Origin: Micrasema longulum
Lineage: Eukaryota > Arthropoda > Insecta > Trichoptera > Brachycentridae
Reading direction: 5' to 3'
NCBI GenBank assembly: GCA_022494885.1
Contig: JAGVSM010004011.1
Location: 62,001-126,000, forward strand
DNA length: 64,000 nucleotides
The notes under the pieces were generated by a model that was not told the origin of the DNA, ran no database searches, and saw only the letters and a list, made by a program, of their open reading frames with translations. Positions within the stretch are counted from its first letter, which is position 1. The number at the start of each line of letters is the position of its first letter. The position numbers and the translations under genes were made by a program. Shown here piece after piece: positions 32,357-44,059 of this stretch.

Positions 32357-32904
32357 CGTTAACTTTTGACCATTATTTTATGATCGTAGTTAGTCGAAGT
32401 AAAACAAGATTTAGAATTAAGAACAAAAAACGAGGCATAGATATTTTATACAATTACGCTTCGGAGGTTTCTTCATTACGCATTTGATTGAAGATGAATA
32501 ATTTTCGAAAATATTGCTACTACAAACGAAAATAACAATCGTAAAATAATATCGAAAAGTTTGTGCTTTGGGTCTCAAAAGGGCAATGTCGTATTTTATT
32601 TTTTCGTAGAATTTTTTTTAAAGGGTTGATGTCAATTAAAAAATATGGATATTTAACAAATTTATATACGCACACATATGTGGTAGTCTATTTTATTGAT
32701 AATAGTTTCAAAGAGTTTATTATAACGTCACAAAATAGCTGTAAAATTATTCTCCTGTAATGTTGTGATTTACATCATTGGCCCTTTTGAACGCCACAGA
32801 AATGTTGACGAACAACCGTTTTTAAAACAAAATACAACGCAAACATAATTAGGTGATATTGCTTATTCGCAATATTAATAAAGAATATGTAATTTTAAAG
32901 CCGA
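32357..32904. other. AT-rich, no supported feature
   Basis: No coding frame or repeat copy was recognised. Confidence 0.4.
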
Positions 32905-33023
32905 ATGTTTAATTCACGAGAAGTAATTTATTATAGAAATAAAAGACGAGTGATATTTTAATCCACAAACTTGGAATATCCAGTCACCAGTTTCATCGCT
33001 TTCGCGACATCTTCGAAACTGGT
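32905..33023 (-). mobile_element. Penelope-like end fragment with hammerhead-like motif
   Basis: The sequence AAATAAAAGACGAGTGATA, then AATCCACAAACTTGGAATAT, then the motif block 32980-33023 matches 59340-59466 and, in part, 38215-38325. The motif block on the minus strand is ACCAGT, TTCGAAGA, TGTCGC / GCGAT, GAAA, CTGGTG, ACTGG. The CUGANGA core is altered, so it is probably inactive. Confidence 0.65.
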
Positions 33024-33079
33024 ATGGTCACGAGAAGTAATTAGGGTATTCTTAAAAGAAAATTGGTAAGAAAACACTG

Positions 33080-33119
33080 TTTTAATTTATTCTCCATTTG
33101 TTTTAATTTATTCTCCATG
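33080..33119. repeat. 20-bp tandem duplication
   Basis: GTTTTAATTTATTCTCCATT occurs twice in succession, with one difference near the end. Confidence 0.85.
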
Positions 33120-34268
33120 TTTAAGACGGGATTTAAGATTATCAGCATGTCAAAAACTGGCGTCAACAGCTAACACTGGCGCAAAAAGTTTACAAACTCA
33201 AATGGAAAATGTTAAAATTCACCGTTTCGAATTTAATAAGAGAGTGAGATCCGAAAAGAACTGAAAACTTGCGAAAATTCCTGCTGTTCAACCCTAACCG
33301 TTTTATTCCCAACTACTTAAGTATTAGGTGAGTGAACAAAGTGGAAGAGTAAGTTTCAAATGAAAGAGCAAAAAAAGGGGGGAACTACTGGAGCTACGCT
33401 AGGTGCAAACACACCCTTCATTTGAGCAGAAAGTCGAGTCATAAGGTGACGTTTTTTTCCATTAAGAAGTCTGACAGTTCGAGTGCACTTTCCACGTGAC
33501 ACCCAAAGCTATTTTCAGCAAAAAAGGGAATAAGATGCTTAATGGATTTCAAAGTTGGAATTCAGATAGGGATAATGTGATTTGTCGAATGACGTGACGC
33601 TAAAATGTCAAAGAGCGCAGAAGTTGAAAAAGTGCTCTCGAAATAATAATTTCTCAGATGAAGAACGTGGTATGAATGTCTGGCTGCTTTGGGAAAAATT
33701 CACATTACGTATTAATTTCAAAGAAAACAGAAAAGGGAGAATAAAAAATTATATTCCGAGATTACACAAAAACGTAGTTACATTTTTTTTGGAACAAAAT
33801 TTACAATAAAAAATAAATAGGGTATTTTCGAGACATATATTCTAGGAGTATTCAAGCATTAGCACTAAATTGTTTGTTTAACACATATTATAGCTGACCC
33901 CCTGAAATAATGAACAGTTCAAATTCTCAATCATAAAAACGATAAATTGCAGCCAGGACGTAAGATATATAACATTGAACACACGTTGGCAGATTATGTA
34001 TTTTAGATATCTACTCGTATTTATTATCTGGTAAAATTGAAAAAATATTTAGTGTTAGATTATTTTTAAGCCTTGTTAAACGAACATTCATTTTCTGAAA
34101 GGGGTGGGAATTTCACATTTATTTTAGTGATTTTACATAGTCGATACGTATTTACATTATTTAACATTGAAAATCACACACCTTATGCTTCAAATATTAA
34201 TTTGAATCATACAACAATTGACTATTGTTTATATGAATAAATTACTGTAAATAAGTCAATTACTTGTC
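33120..34268. other. No supported feature
   Basis: AT-rich. The 75-codon frame at 33582 shows no family motif. Confidence 0.4.
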
Positions 34269-34446
34269 AGGCTCCGTGGCGTAGTTGGTTAGACGGCTAA
34301 CTGTGAAACTGGCGTCGCGGGTTCGATTCCCGCAGTTGCAAGTAAAAAATCCGAGAAAGATTTTTTTCTCTTTTCATTACCTTCTTCCATATCCCCTCTA
34401 TCCCACCTGCTGACAAGCCTCAAAATAGAGGCTTAGCGGGTTATTA
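34269..34446 (+). repeat. tRNA-headed SINE, family B, plus-strand copy
   Basis: The head GGCTCCGTGGCGTAGTTGGT is followed by TGTGAAACTGGCGTCGC, box B GGGTTCGATTCCC, a body with GAGAAAGATTTTTTTCTC, and the end CTTAGCGGGTTATTA. This is the best copy for defining the family. The tail is not poly(A) but the conserved GGGTTATT word. Confidence 0.88.
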
Positions 34447-34544
34447 CTTAAATAATGAAGACATATATCCTTGAATTATTTATTGTAAAACAATAATTTT
34501 GATTTCAGCGTTAGAGTTAAGAGTTAAGTGATTTTTCATTTCGT

Positions 34545-34722
34545 TTTTTTTTTGCACCACAACAGGCCAGGAGGCCCAATTACAGTAGTGAATTATATTA
34601 CAGAACAACCAGGCTTGAGAAAAATCACATTTTAATTTTTGTGTTCTCACCGGGAATCGAACCCGGAACCTTCCGTGCGTGAGTCAAGCATCTTGACCAC
34701 TACACCACGGAGGCCGCAGCGT
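34545..34722 (-). repeat. tRNA-headed SINE, family D
   Basis: Minus strand: GGCCTCCGTGGTGTAGTGGT (box A), CTTGACTCACGCACGGAAGG, box B GGGTTCGATTCCC, then a body with AAGCCTGGTTGTTCTG and GGCCTCCTGGCCTGTTG, ending in an A-run at 34545-34553. The anticodon arm does not pair properly, so this is not a tRNA gene. Only one copy was seen in this window. Confidence 0.75.
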
Positions 34723-35374
34723 TGCTAAATTAAGTAACACAAAACATTAGTAACATTGATGCTTTATGTGGAGTAAATGATTTTATACTGGTGATTATTT
34801 TCTAATACCAATCTTTTTATTTTAAACCTAGTGAGATTTTGGCAACCGCATTGCTTTTTAATTACTTAGAACGAAAAATTACTTTGTTAGAGAGATTAAT
34901 TGAAAGTTTTATAACTTACACGCGAAAAATACTGGGCGTTGTGTTGATTTACACTCTAGTATAAAATGAGATATTTTGCCCCCCTTAGAAAGGGCGATGA
35001 AAGGATTTCTTTTCTCAGTTGTATGCTTGTCGGGTATTTTAGTTTAGAAAATCTAATTATGTTAGGGATGACACGCAAGGGATGACATTGCTCTTTTGAA
35101 AGATAAAGTACCTAGATAGGTTGACGTTTTGAAAGTTTAAAATAGGAATGCGCGAAAACTTGGTATGCAAGATCTATCAGGGCTAGTGGAATTCTGGGTT
35201 AATTCAGCGAATCCAGGAATGTTTTTAATAAGACTGTTATAACATTAAAGTTTACACCGGTTAGAAGATGTATATATTATCATTAGTAAAACATTATTAC
35301 AAAAAAGACTTCGTTAAGAAAGATAGACACATTTTACATAGGGCAAAACTTTATACATTATTTTCTTATTTGAC
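34723..35374. other. No supported feature
   Basis: AT-rich DNA without a recognised frame or repeat. Confidence 0.4.
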
Positions 35375-35450
35375 CTTCTGTACAATATATGTACATTGGC
35401 GAGATTATTTTTGAACGGTTATTTTTTCCGACTAACCTATAAAATTAACT
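35375..35450 (-). repeat. LINE 3' tail (family of 41635 and 44060), fragment
   Basis: TGTACATTGGCGAGATTATT and, shortly after, CGACTAACCTATAAAAT correspond to TGTACATTGGCGGGCTTATT and the AACCAATAAAAT that follows it in the two longer copies. Confidence 0.5.
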
Positions 35451-37124
35451 GATTTATAATTTTTTTAAGTTTCAATATATACATTTAAACTGATTTTGAA
35501 ATAATGCCGCAGATTGGAATCACATTAAAAACATACTAAAACACACCCAGAAAAGTTAATTGCACAATAAAATTAAAATAATAAACTTCTTCTTTATTTT
35601 TTATTTCCTGATAACGATCTGGATATTTGGCAGTCTGGATGACGGGAGTTTATGTCGCGTTTTTCTAGGGACATATTTTTGAAAAATTTATTTTTTAAAT
35701 TAATGAGTGAAAATATTTCTCCACAATATCAGTATTAATTATGAAAATGAAAAATATTTTTCTAAATCCATTTTATATATTTTTATCGGTATTCGTAGTA
35801 TGTGATGTCACGCTATTATGGAAAATGGGGTTTCAAAATTTTAAACGTAGGTCTAATACATATTCTAACAAAAGTATTTAAACCGCAAACGCTTATTTGG
35901 GCAATCCTGTAGCCAGTGTGTTTAAGACCCGCGTAACGGTTAAACAACTTTGGTCAAAATTGTAGTTAGGAGCATTCGTCTTAAATACCGTCGACGTATT
36001 TAATTAAAAAATAATTAGTAAATATTATATAATATATTAGGTATATATGTTCTTTTTTCAAAAACATATATTCAGATGAAATAAGCCCTCATTAAAAAGT
36101 TGAATCGAAATAATAAAAAAATAAATCTAGCACGGAAATTTCAGAATTTGGTCTTATTTGGTATGTCAGGGAGTATATACTCGCAAACAAAGAAGAAAGG
36201 CAATGAACAAGAATAGTCTGCGAATGTTGGATCCGTTTCGTGGCAAATTGGTATCACACGTGATGTACCGTTTTTGTGACGGAGGGGTCATATAAGAAAA
36301 TGGAACGACTAAGGGAAGTGTGGAGAAGGTGGTGTGGAAGATCATGGAAATTCGGCAGGGTAGATCGAGGTGCTATTCTACGCTTTATTAGTAAGCTGAG
36401 ACAATGGAGATACTCTTAGAAGAAAAAGCCAAGAATTTGCTTAGTGCCAGTTGTACCATTTAGTTTCAGAGTTACAAAATATATTGTTACAAATTAGTCT
36501 AAAGACCTTTCGGTGAGGCACAATTTTTAAGAAAGGATTTTTTACACGCAAACATTTTTAATTACCTACTTTTTAAAATTTATGAAGTATATTTTTCCAG
36601 TTCTTTTTTTGTTCATTTGAAGATTTTCCATTTTAATAATAATTTTTAGTAGATTATTGAACAACTTTGAAATATCAGAATTTAATATTCATTCTCCGAA
36701 GTAATATGTAAATGAGGGAACGACCCTTAGTTTTTAACATAGTTTTGTGAGTGTGGGAAACTCTTTTATATATTCGGATCAACAAAGTGACTACAATCAA
36801 TTTGTAGCCGGAATGCTGGTTTGCCGGCAACACATCACATCATGTAAAACATACACCTTCGCCCATATGTGTCGCCTCGCGGATTATGCTATATGGTACA
36901 ATCTCCAATAAAAGTCCCATTTGAATATCATAAATTTTACTCAGATGACACTGGAAGGTGATACACGCACTTCGTAAGATATAATCGATTCAATAAGTAT
37001 TCCACAGAGTTAAATAATTTATGCGTGTGCGTCAAAATGACTTTTTATCGTATATTATGGCTATTTTGACAAAAACTCAAAAAATATACAAGTTTAAACT
37101 TCTATTCAACTTAATTATTTTGAA
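35451..37124. other. AT-rich, no supported feature
   Basis: About 1.7 kb without a recognised repeat or gene on either strand. Confidence 0.4.
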
Positions 37125-37317
37125 TTATAATAACAAAAATACTTTTAAGTTTTATTCCACTTTTATTTATATTTTTTTTACCAGTGACCGGGTTTCGTCG
37201 TGACCGACATCGTCAGACTGGTGTCGGTCACGACGAAACCCGGTCACTGGTAAAAAAATTATAAAAAAATTGTAAATAAAAGTGGAATAAAACAATGAAG
37301 TATTTTTATTATTATAG
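37125..37317. mobile_element. Penelope-like end in a near-perfect palindrome
   Basis: The left arm (37125-37209) and right arm (37222-37317) are inverted copies. The inner 30 bp of each arm are perfect, around a 12-base centre TCGTCAGACTGG. Outside, TTTTATTCCACTTTTATTTA on the left matches its complement on the right. The arms are so similar that the structure must be young or maintained. It contains the best hammerhead of the window on the minus strand. Confidence 0.85.
37180..37222 (-). ncRNA. Hammerhead ribozyme, near-canonical
   Basis: Minus strand in order: stem I 5' arm ACCAGT, core CTGACGA, one U, stem II GTCG / CGAC with loop GTCA, core GAAA, helix III with loop CCCGG, U then C (cleavage site GGUC), stem I 3' arm ACTGGT. 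Stem I is six perfect pairs placed exactly next to the core on both sides. This is the minimal hammerhead reported for Penelope-like elements. Cleavage would release the end of the transcript. The palindrome could compete with the fold in double-length RNAs. Confidence 0.75.
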
Positions 37318-37850
37318 AAAGAGTTCAGAATAAGTTTTTGAGATATGTTAATTTTAAATTAGGAATACGTAATGAATTTCGTAACTATGATTATTTATTA
37401 ATTATATTGAATTTGATTAAATTAAGGAACAGGAGAACTATTAAAGATTTATAAGTTCTATTTAAAATCGTTAATTCAGTATTGGACGGCCCTGAAATTT
37501 TGGCCCTCATTGGTTTTAAAGTACCAGTTAGAGTGACTAGGCTAGTTCAACTTTATCACTGCAACAATCATATCTCAATATATTCTAGCAATTCAGTACT
37601 GAATCGTCTACATGCGCTGGGTAATAAACATTCGGATTTAGGTGACATATTTTTATTGAAATTTCCAGCTTATAAACAATTACTTGTAAAACATTTTAGT
37701 GTGGAATCAATATTTTAATTATGTTCTTTCTAAGTAAGCATTGAAAAAATTGTTACTGTATATACTCCACTGTAAATACTTATGTATGTATGTAATGTAA
37801 AAGGTACTTGTACCGTTAATTCTTGAAAAATAAAATAAATAAATTATAAT
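37314..37850 (+). pseudogene. LINE ORF2 C-terminus and 3' UTR
   Basis: IERVQNKFLRYVNFKLGIRN is followed by the stop-interrupted DGPEILALIGFKVPVRVTR, then ALGNKHSDLGDIF, ending at a stop near 37717. These are the typical order and motifs of the post-thumb region of jockey/I-like ORF2 (ERVQNKFLR, then PELL--IGF-VP-R-TR). The 3' UTR ends in AAATAAAATAAATAAATT near 37846. It lies immediately after the palindrome. Confidence 0.75.
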
Positions 37851-38660
37851 TAAAATGCAGTTCCACCAAGAAATGTCAGCAGAAAAATTTAATATATTAA
37901 CTATTTTTGGTGCAAATCTGGGCCCCGATAACAATGAGAAGCTCAATCGGTTTTTTAAACAAAAATGTAAGTTTTTGTAATATAATATAAACAATTAAAA
38001 AAGTATACACATTTTCCTACAAAAAAATTAATTTAACTTTTACAGAAGTAACTCTGCTAACTACCTATTGTAATCACGACCTTCTCATCTAAAATAAATG
38101 AATATAATATACATACATTTTCGATACACGCGACTATCCTGTTAATGTTTTATGTTTTGTAAAGAATGAAACTGGAACAAAGTTAATAATAGCTACTGTT
38201 TTAAACGTTTTCTAAATAAAACGATCAAGTTTGTAAGTAAAAACTATTGGTGGAAGTTTATTGTAATTTATTATAGAAATAAAAGACGAGTGATACTTAA
38301 ATCCATAAATTTAACGGCTCCAATAAATTTACTATTTATTTTTTAATCCGTTACTTTTTAGACGTCGTAATTTACGCTAGGATGGGACCATCTTAACATT
38401 TGAACGCATTAAAATATTATTGAATCAATTCTTTTATTTACCCCTAAACATTTTATTCAAAGGTCCTTCAGACAAAATTAATCAAATTAAATTACTATTT
38501 TATAATTTATAATTATACATCCTTACTGTTTTGTAAAAATACATTGAATTTCATAGTAAATATACCAGTCCCGAAGATGTCGCGAAAGCGGTGAAATCGG
38601 TCACTAGTCACATTAAATTTGGAGATTTTGATATCACTCTTCTTTTATTTTTAAAATATT
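37851..38660. mobile_element. Penelope-like remnants: inverted pair of ends
   Basis: 38215-38325 reads on the minus strand (GGAAGTTTATTGTAATTTAT, AAATAAAAGACGAGTGATAC). 38564-38660 reads on the plus strand (motif block, then CACTCTTCTTTTATTT). 37855-37885 (GCAGTTCCACCAAGAAATG) resembles the same end. The interior is AT-rich with no readable nuclease. Confidence 0.6.
38564..38608 (+). ncRNA. Hammerhead-like motif, altered core
   Basis: ACCAGT, CCCGAAGA in place of CUGANGA, TGTCGC / GCGGT with a GAAA loop, GAAA, TCGGTC, ACTAGT. The architecture is that of 37180-37222. The core U is changed and stem I has one mismatch, so activity is unlikely. Confidence 0.5.
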
Positions 38661-39936
38661 TTTTCTGAATAAATAAACATAATATGAAGGTTGGTGACGA
38701 AATGACATTTTGAATAGAAGAATTAAGATGAAAGTAAAAATAAATTCATTTGAAGAAGCTTTTACGCAAGAGCTTTTAACTGTTGAAGAATGAATTACAT
38801 TTCTAAAATAAGCCGTTAAATTAACCGTGCGTGTCTGATAGCAAGTTCACATCAGTCAAAGTGTCACTTGATGAAATAAACTATTTTCTTTAGGCAAAAC
38901 CCTTTAAATTAAAAAATAAACGAGCACGGGCGATGTGAAGTGTGGTAACATTGCATTTGAGAAGGGATATTTTATAAGTAGTATTTCCTGCATGGTATTT
39001 GAACCTGATAGTATTATTTACAGAAATATACAACGGACGTAATAAATCATCTAGATTTTATACGAAACAGAAAAAAAACCTTTTTCCTTTTTAACGCGTG
39101 GTTATGATGTAACACGAGTCTATATAGTATACGACTAGGATATGACTTGATATCTCTCTTATTTATTTAAATGATGAAGTTGTATTTTTTGTTATCTTCA
39201 ATTGGACATTTTCACAACAGATTCGGAAAGTAAAATATGTTGGATTTTCATTGAAAAAATATTTTACCTTACAATTATTCTTGTCAAAAAAAAACATGAA
39301 TTCTCAACGGTTTTTAAGACACCTATTTAATACTTTTACAGATAACGTACGTGGCAATAATAGTAAGTTTATACTTAACTTGCAAGTACAATATTTCAGA
39401 TGGGATTGGGCTCGTGTTACAAACACGCCATATTGACTTGTTAGAGTTGATATTATGAGTGAATTAAGACTCCCAAGAGGGGAGGAAGTACCAGCTAAGT
39501 CTGGGTGGGTAGGGAGGTCAGGAGAAAGAGGTATAATAGATAGAGAGATGGTCACCGATTTAAGTGGTTAGTAACACATTTCGTTAAGGATAAGGAAAAC
39601 TAACCATAAATGGATACTCCTGAAAATTCCTATTTGCCAATATCCGATAGCTGACATTTTTTAACAATATTATAGAAAAGTGATTTAATATATTTTTTTA
39701 CACATATATGGGTATTTTTATTTATTTGGGTTGAGTTTTTTTTGTAGAACCACATATGTATAATAGTCTTAATGTTTAACTCAAAATACTGATTTGAGTC
39801 TTCTAATTGTGTTGAAACAAGACTACAGTTAGTAAACACAAATCAGTGTTTGATTTCAATATAAAGATTGAAAAATTACTATTTCGGTCGAAGGTATATC
39901 TTTTGCAGTTTTTGTTCGTATTTTTAGTTAAATACG
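38661..39936. other. No supported feature
   Basis: AT-rich. A GA-rich short frame near 39458-39570 shows no family motif. Confidence 0.4.
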
Positions 39937-39937
39937 A

Positions 39938-40070
39938 GGGTTGCTACATAAGTTTTGAGATATGGCAACACCAGTGTGAATATGTCAAATCTGACATTGT
40001 CATCGTAAAGTTTGCCATTTTAAATGGTAAACGTACTAAGAACGTTTGGTCATACGAGTGATATTTCTAT
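39938..40070 (+). repeat. Tc1/mariner-type terminal fragment
   Basis: TACGAGGGTTGCTACATAAG, then TTTTGAGATATGGCAACA, resembles the left terminus and leader of insect mariners (TA target, CGAGGGT...). No right terminus or transposase follows. Confidence 0.4.
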
Positions 40071-40225
40071 TGTTTATAGATACTTGAAAAAATAATTTTG
40101 CTCTTCTCACCATCAGGGATGCACTGTATTTAGGAACGTGATTTTCACAAATGTATCGAATGTCAGTTGATATTATTTTCATATTACCAAAAATCCAGTA
40201 AAAATAAATAAATGGGTAGAAATTA

Positions 40226-40486
40226 CTACTACTACTACTACTACTACCATCACGCCATTTCCCCGTAGGGGTAGGCAGAGAGAATGGACCGCCACACACG
40301 TCTATCCTGGCATACACTCCTAGCCTCTTCCACATTCATACATCTTGTCATACATGCCCTTCGGTTCTGTCTGCTTTTGACATGACCAGACTTAAGATTT
40401 TGGTTTATCTGATCATGCCACGTCTTCCTTGGTCGTCCTCGTCTAACGTTGCCGTTCATTTTTGCCATATTTACTTGTTTTACCAT
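40226..40486 (-). pseudogene. RTE-like LINE C-terminus, copy 2
   Basis: RRGRPRKTWHDQINQNLKSG and RACMTRCMNVEEARSVCQ closely match the end of the protein at 11.15-11.67 kb. After the stop TGA comes TGG and then (TAG)n (40226-40247 on the plus strand as ACT repeats). Only about 78 codons remain. The different tail repeat from copy 1 shows the tail is variable between insertions. Confidence 0.82.
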
Positions 40487-41634
40487 TCTCTCGTAGTAGA
40501 AATTATGGTATCTCGTACTTGTTTTACCATTCTCTCGGGTAGAAATTATAAGGAATTTAAGGAAATAATCTAATTGGGATAAATAAAAAACGATTTTTTT
40601 TTTGTAAACATTACAAATAAACTGTTTTATACACTAAAAAGTAACCTCTTACCAATTTTTTATTACATGCATTCTCGTCGAATGCAGCGCAGCTCTGGTG
40701 ATGGATAAAAAAACATTTTCACTCGTAACTTTTTTTTAAAGAATTTAATAGCCATAAGTATGCTCGCGGTAAAGATCTACATTTCGCTGAAAACCGTACG
40801 TAAATCGATCCAGTAGTTATTTAGTCCAACGGGACACACATACGAACATTGCCTTTTATTTATATAGATTATGTGAAATTCGTACAACGAGCATTGAAAA
40901 AAGAAATTCAGATGTAACATAATAAGTTTTCGTATTTTATCAACCATAATATATAGTACAAGTGATATACGGCCTAATTCACTTTCTCGGTAGAGATGTT
41001 CAGATAAAAGCGAGTTTCTATGGGGAAGGCTAAATTAATTTTACAAGGAAAAATTTGTATCCAGTCGTCGTATCAGACTATTGCCTGTTACGATGCTGAG
41101 ATAAGCCACTCTCGCCTTTAACAAATTGACGTATCTCGGTAATTTCACATGTAGTGTAAACACGGGAAGAATAAATATCGGGGTTTAACTCGGACGAGAA
41201 GATGCTGGCGATTGAATCAAAGAAATAAACATTTTTTATTTATTAAAGATTGACAATATATAGCTTTAAAAAAATAGGATTAAATGAAAGGAAAAGAAAT
41301 AATCCCTCAAAACCTGTTTGTGAGTATACTGATTTAATTAGTTTCATGTTACAGCAAAAATGTATATACAATTAAATCGGTAGTCAAGATGGCAGAAGGG
41401 ACCATCTGTATTTTTGTCTTTGTTTTAGTTTTCAAAAGTTTTAATTAATATTTCAGTAAATACACGCAGAAAAAAAAAATCAGCAACATTGAGAATGTTA
41501 ATTTATTATTGGAAAGCAACACTAAAATATTTTAATTTGTGGATTATAGTCTTGAAATCGAGTCGTATTCTAGCTCTTCTGAACATTTTTGAAAATTACA
41601 CATGGTCTTTTCTGCCATCTGACTATCGAAATAC
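40487..41634. other. Mostly unassigned; possible interspersed repeat end at 40640-40870
   Basis: GAAAACCGTACGTAAATCGATC followed by CACACATACGAACATTGCC and TTTATATAGATT has the look of a repeat end that is common in insect genomes. No second copy is present here to confirm it. The rest is AT-rich without features. Confidence 0.3.
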
Positions 41635-41960
41635 ACATTTTATTTATTTATTTAACTTTTTGTACATAATGTTATTTGTACATTGGCGGGCTTATTGCCA
41701 AATGGATATTTCTTCCAACCAACCAATAAAATAAAAGTTTTATTTGTATAATTCAAGTTACAGAACATATTCAATAGAAAAAAAAAAAGATTAAAAAGTT
41801 AAAAGTATATAAAAATAGAAATAAACGTATTTGTTTATAAATTAACTTAAATCAAAACTATTACTCAATGGGAAAAAGGAGAAAAGCGGAAAGAGGAAAA
41901 AGGAAAGGAGGAGAGATTAAGGAAGAGAAAGGAGATGTTTCTTCAGACGTGATTTAAACA
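41635..41960 (-). mobile_element. LINE 3' UTR copy (family of 44060)
   Basis: TTATTTATTTATTTAAC at the low end is the complement of an AAAT tail. TGTACATTGGCGGGCTTATT and the purine-rich AGGAAAAAGGAAAGGAGGAG tract follow, as at 44.08-44.34 kb. The reverse transcriptase part is not present in this copy. Confidence 0.75.
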
Positions 41961-41989
41961 GTGATTTACACATACACATACACTATAGA

Positions 41990-42150
41990 TGGAATAATTG
42001 GAGAAATTTGGATTTTAAAACACAGGCAAAATGGTGAATGCCACACAGCGCGTACATTGGCCAGATAAACCAGCAAGGCAGGTCATTAGCCATGTAAATG
42101 TCTGTACTTCCTTCTCTAAAATATTCGCCATCACAGTTGTCATTTGTTAA
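41990..42150 (+). repeat. Repeat R1 fragment
   Basis: GCAAAATGGTGAATGCCACA, CAGGTCATTAGCCATGTAAA and TTCCTTCTCTAAAATATTCG are R1 words in the same order as at 18.9-19.04 kb. Confidence 0.7.
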
Positions 42151-42734
42151 TATTACAAATATAAAAAACATACAATATTAACATTTTAGTATAAGAAACC
42201 GAAGCATGACAGCTAGAATGTACAGGTTTTGCGATTCGTCAATTTAAATACCAACAACTAGTATACAGATTTGTCCTTTTCACGGAGTAGAATTTACGAA
42301 AATATACGTTTTTAAATACAAATACGCAAGAAAATCTTCTAGCGTGCGCGAGCAGGAATCATGGCGTATGTAATAAAACCGTTTATTTATTCCACTGATT
42401 ATCATTTGCAGTTACCTGTTTTGCTCTGTAAAAAAAAAATAATGAATTTTTACAGAGGTAAAGTACATTTTTCCTAAATTAATAATATTGCTTAGTTTAT
42501 TTATCTCACTGATTCCCATTTGTTCGCTGTTTTGCTCTTCAAAAAATAATAATCAGCTTTTACGGAGGTAAATTATATTCCAAAGTTAATGATATTCTTA
42601 AGCTACAAATTAAAATAATAATTCTCTTCACGAGTTTTGCTTTCTGAAAAAGAAAGACTGTAAAGTCCTCGGCTATTTCAATTACGAGTATAATACTTAT
42701 TTATTTCATAAAAATTAAGCGAATTGGAAAATTG
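42151..42734. other. No supported feature
   Basis: AT-rich. A short direct similarity between 42400-42480 and 42510-42600 (TGCTCT...GGTAAA...) suggests an old local duplication. Confidence 0.35.
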
Positions 42735-43013
42735 TTTTCATGCGTTGCCTAGTATGTGTAATAATTCAGTCAGATGAATATCTTCACAACAGTAAAGGTT
42801 ACAGCTCTTCAACTTCACTAAATCAACAAATGGAAGAATTGAAGAAATATGCATGTTCGAACATAGGAAAAATGGTGAATATTACACAGTGTGTAAAGTG
42901 TCTCTTAAACCAGCCATTGACAAGTCATAGACCTTGTAAATGCCTAGACTTCCATATTCCCTTCCTTAAGGTATTCTTCATCCCTGTTGTAATTTGTCAA
43001 ATAAATTTCAACT
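42735..43013 (+). repeat. Repeat R1 copy
   Basis: GCGTTGCCTAGTATGTG, CAGCTCTTCAACTTCACT, AATGGTGAATATTACACAGT, TGCCTAGACTTCCATATTCC and TTCATCCCTGTTGTAAT appear in R1 order. The open frame across it is a consequence of the repeat, not evidence of a gene. Confidence 0.82.
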
Positions 43014-43886
43014 GAGAACCGGAGTGGAGTGTAGGTTTGTATCTCGTACATGAAAATGTATTTTAAATTTCTATGATTTGGATATTTAAGATGTAGATTT
43101 TAATTCACAGCGGTAAAATTATGATCGGTATTTTGTTTGCTTGCAACGTGGTTTAGCATTGTTATTAGGTGTAAATGTAACGTAATGATGCAATAGATGT
43201 TGGCAAAAATTTAAACTGGAAGAATATATAAAAGATTTGTCTTCAATACCGGGTGTAATTTATTGCGATTTTCGCAAAGCACGAAGGTATATTTTTTCAG
43301 GGAATCACGTCAATTCTCCTAAGGGTCAGGAGATTTTGCTATTTTCTCAGAGTAGCATTATGTGACATAAGTATGAACGGAATAAATCCCTTATAATGTG
43401 ATTTATCGGGGATGATCTAGCATGAGAAACGAGGTTCTTTTGCTGCCAAGAAAGGGGGAGGGGCGGCGATGCTAAGCCTGAACGATGACAAATAACCGAA
43501 GACCTAATCCAGAAAAATTCTTCTCAAAATGTGACAAAACTGAGGGCGTGCAACAAGATCGGCAAAAAAAAATATTTACACCCTAAAAAAATTCATGGAA
43601 AACACTAACCCTGTTAAGAATATTATATTATTTACGTAAAATTTAACATGGTGAAAAAATAATAATGCGGATATGTATCACGTATAGAGAATGAATAGAT
43701 TTTGTTTTTTTTCAAAATATTATGTAAACGGGTAAATATAATAAGCTCTTATCGCGGGGTTGTTAAATCATTAGTCATATATGAAAATCAAAAATTGAAG
43801 TCGGTATTATGAAAGAATGATTTTTTTATACAAAAAAAGGTTTTTGTACCTGATAGTATTACTTTCGAATTTCAATTATTCATTAT
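43014..43886. other. No supported feature
   Basis: No coding frame or repeat copy was recognised. Confidence 0.4.
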
Positions 43887-44047
43887 AGTCATACCCCTTT
43901 TCACATCAAGTGGTGCATAGAGCATTTCGTTGGAAAACCACGGTAGTTTGACATCTGTTTCATGAAAGTGAAGTGATCTGTCTTTCAGTTCGAAAAACCG
44001 TTAAAATCAAGGAATCGAAATCCAGAACCACAAGAAAGGTAGGCGAA
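43887..44047 (-). repeat. SINE family A, decayed, cut by a LINE insertion
   Basis: AAGTGGTGCATAGAGCATTT and the box-B-like GGAATCGAAATCC (near 44011) mark a diverged minus-strand copy. The head breaks off at the T-run (44049-44074) that is the tail of the neighbouring LINE. Confidence 0.55.
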
Positions 44048-44059
44048 AACTTTTTTTAA

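Noticed and set aside
34269..34722. Possible genuine tRNA genes (also at 161, 5472, 16562, 46826, 53966)
   Set aside because: All have good A and B boxes, but the anticodon or acceptor arms do not pair properly. Those with more than one copy share a common non-tRNA body, which marks them as SINEs.
40227..40248. (ACT)n run and other short direct repeats as a CRISPR array
   Set aside because: It is a microsatellite tail of a LINE. There are no spacers, and the DNA is eukaryotic.
42740..43015. 91-codon frame resembling several other short frames in the window
   Set aside because: The resemblance is due to repeat R1. The frame is not conserved as protein between copies.
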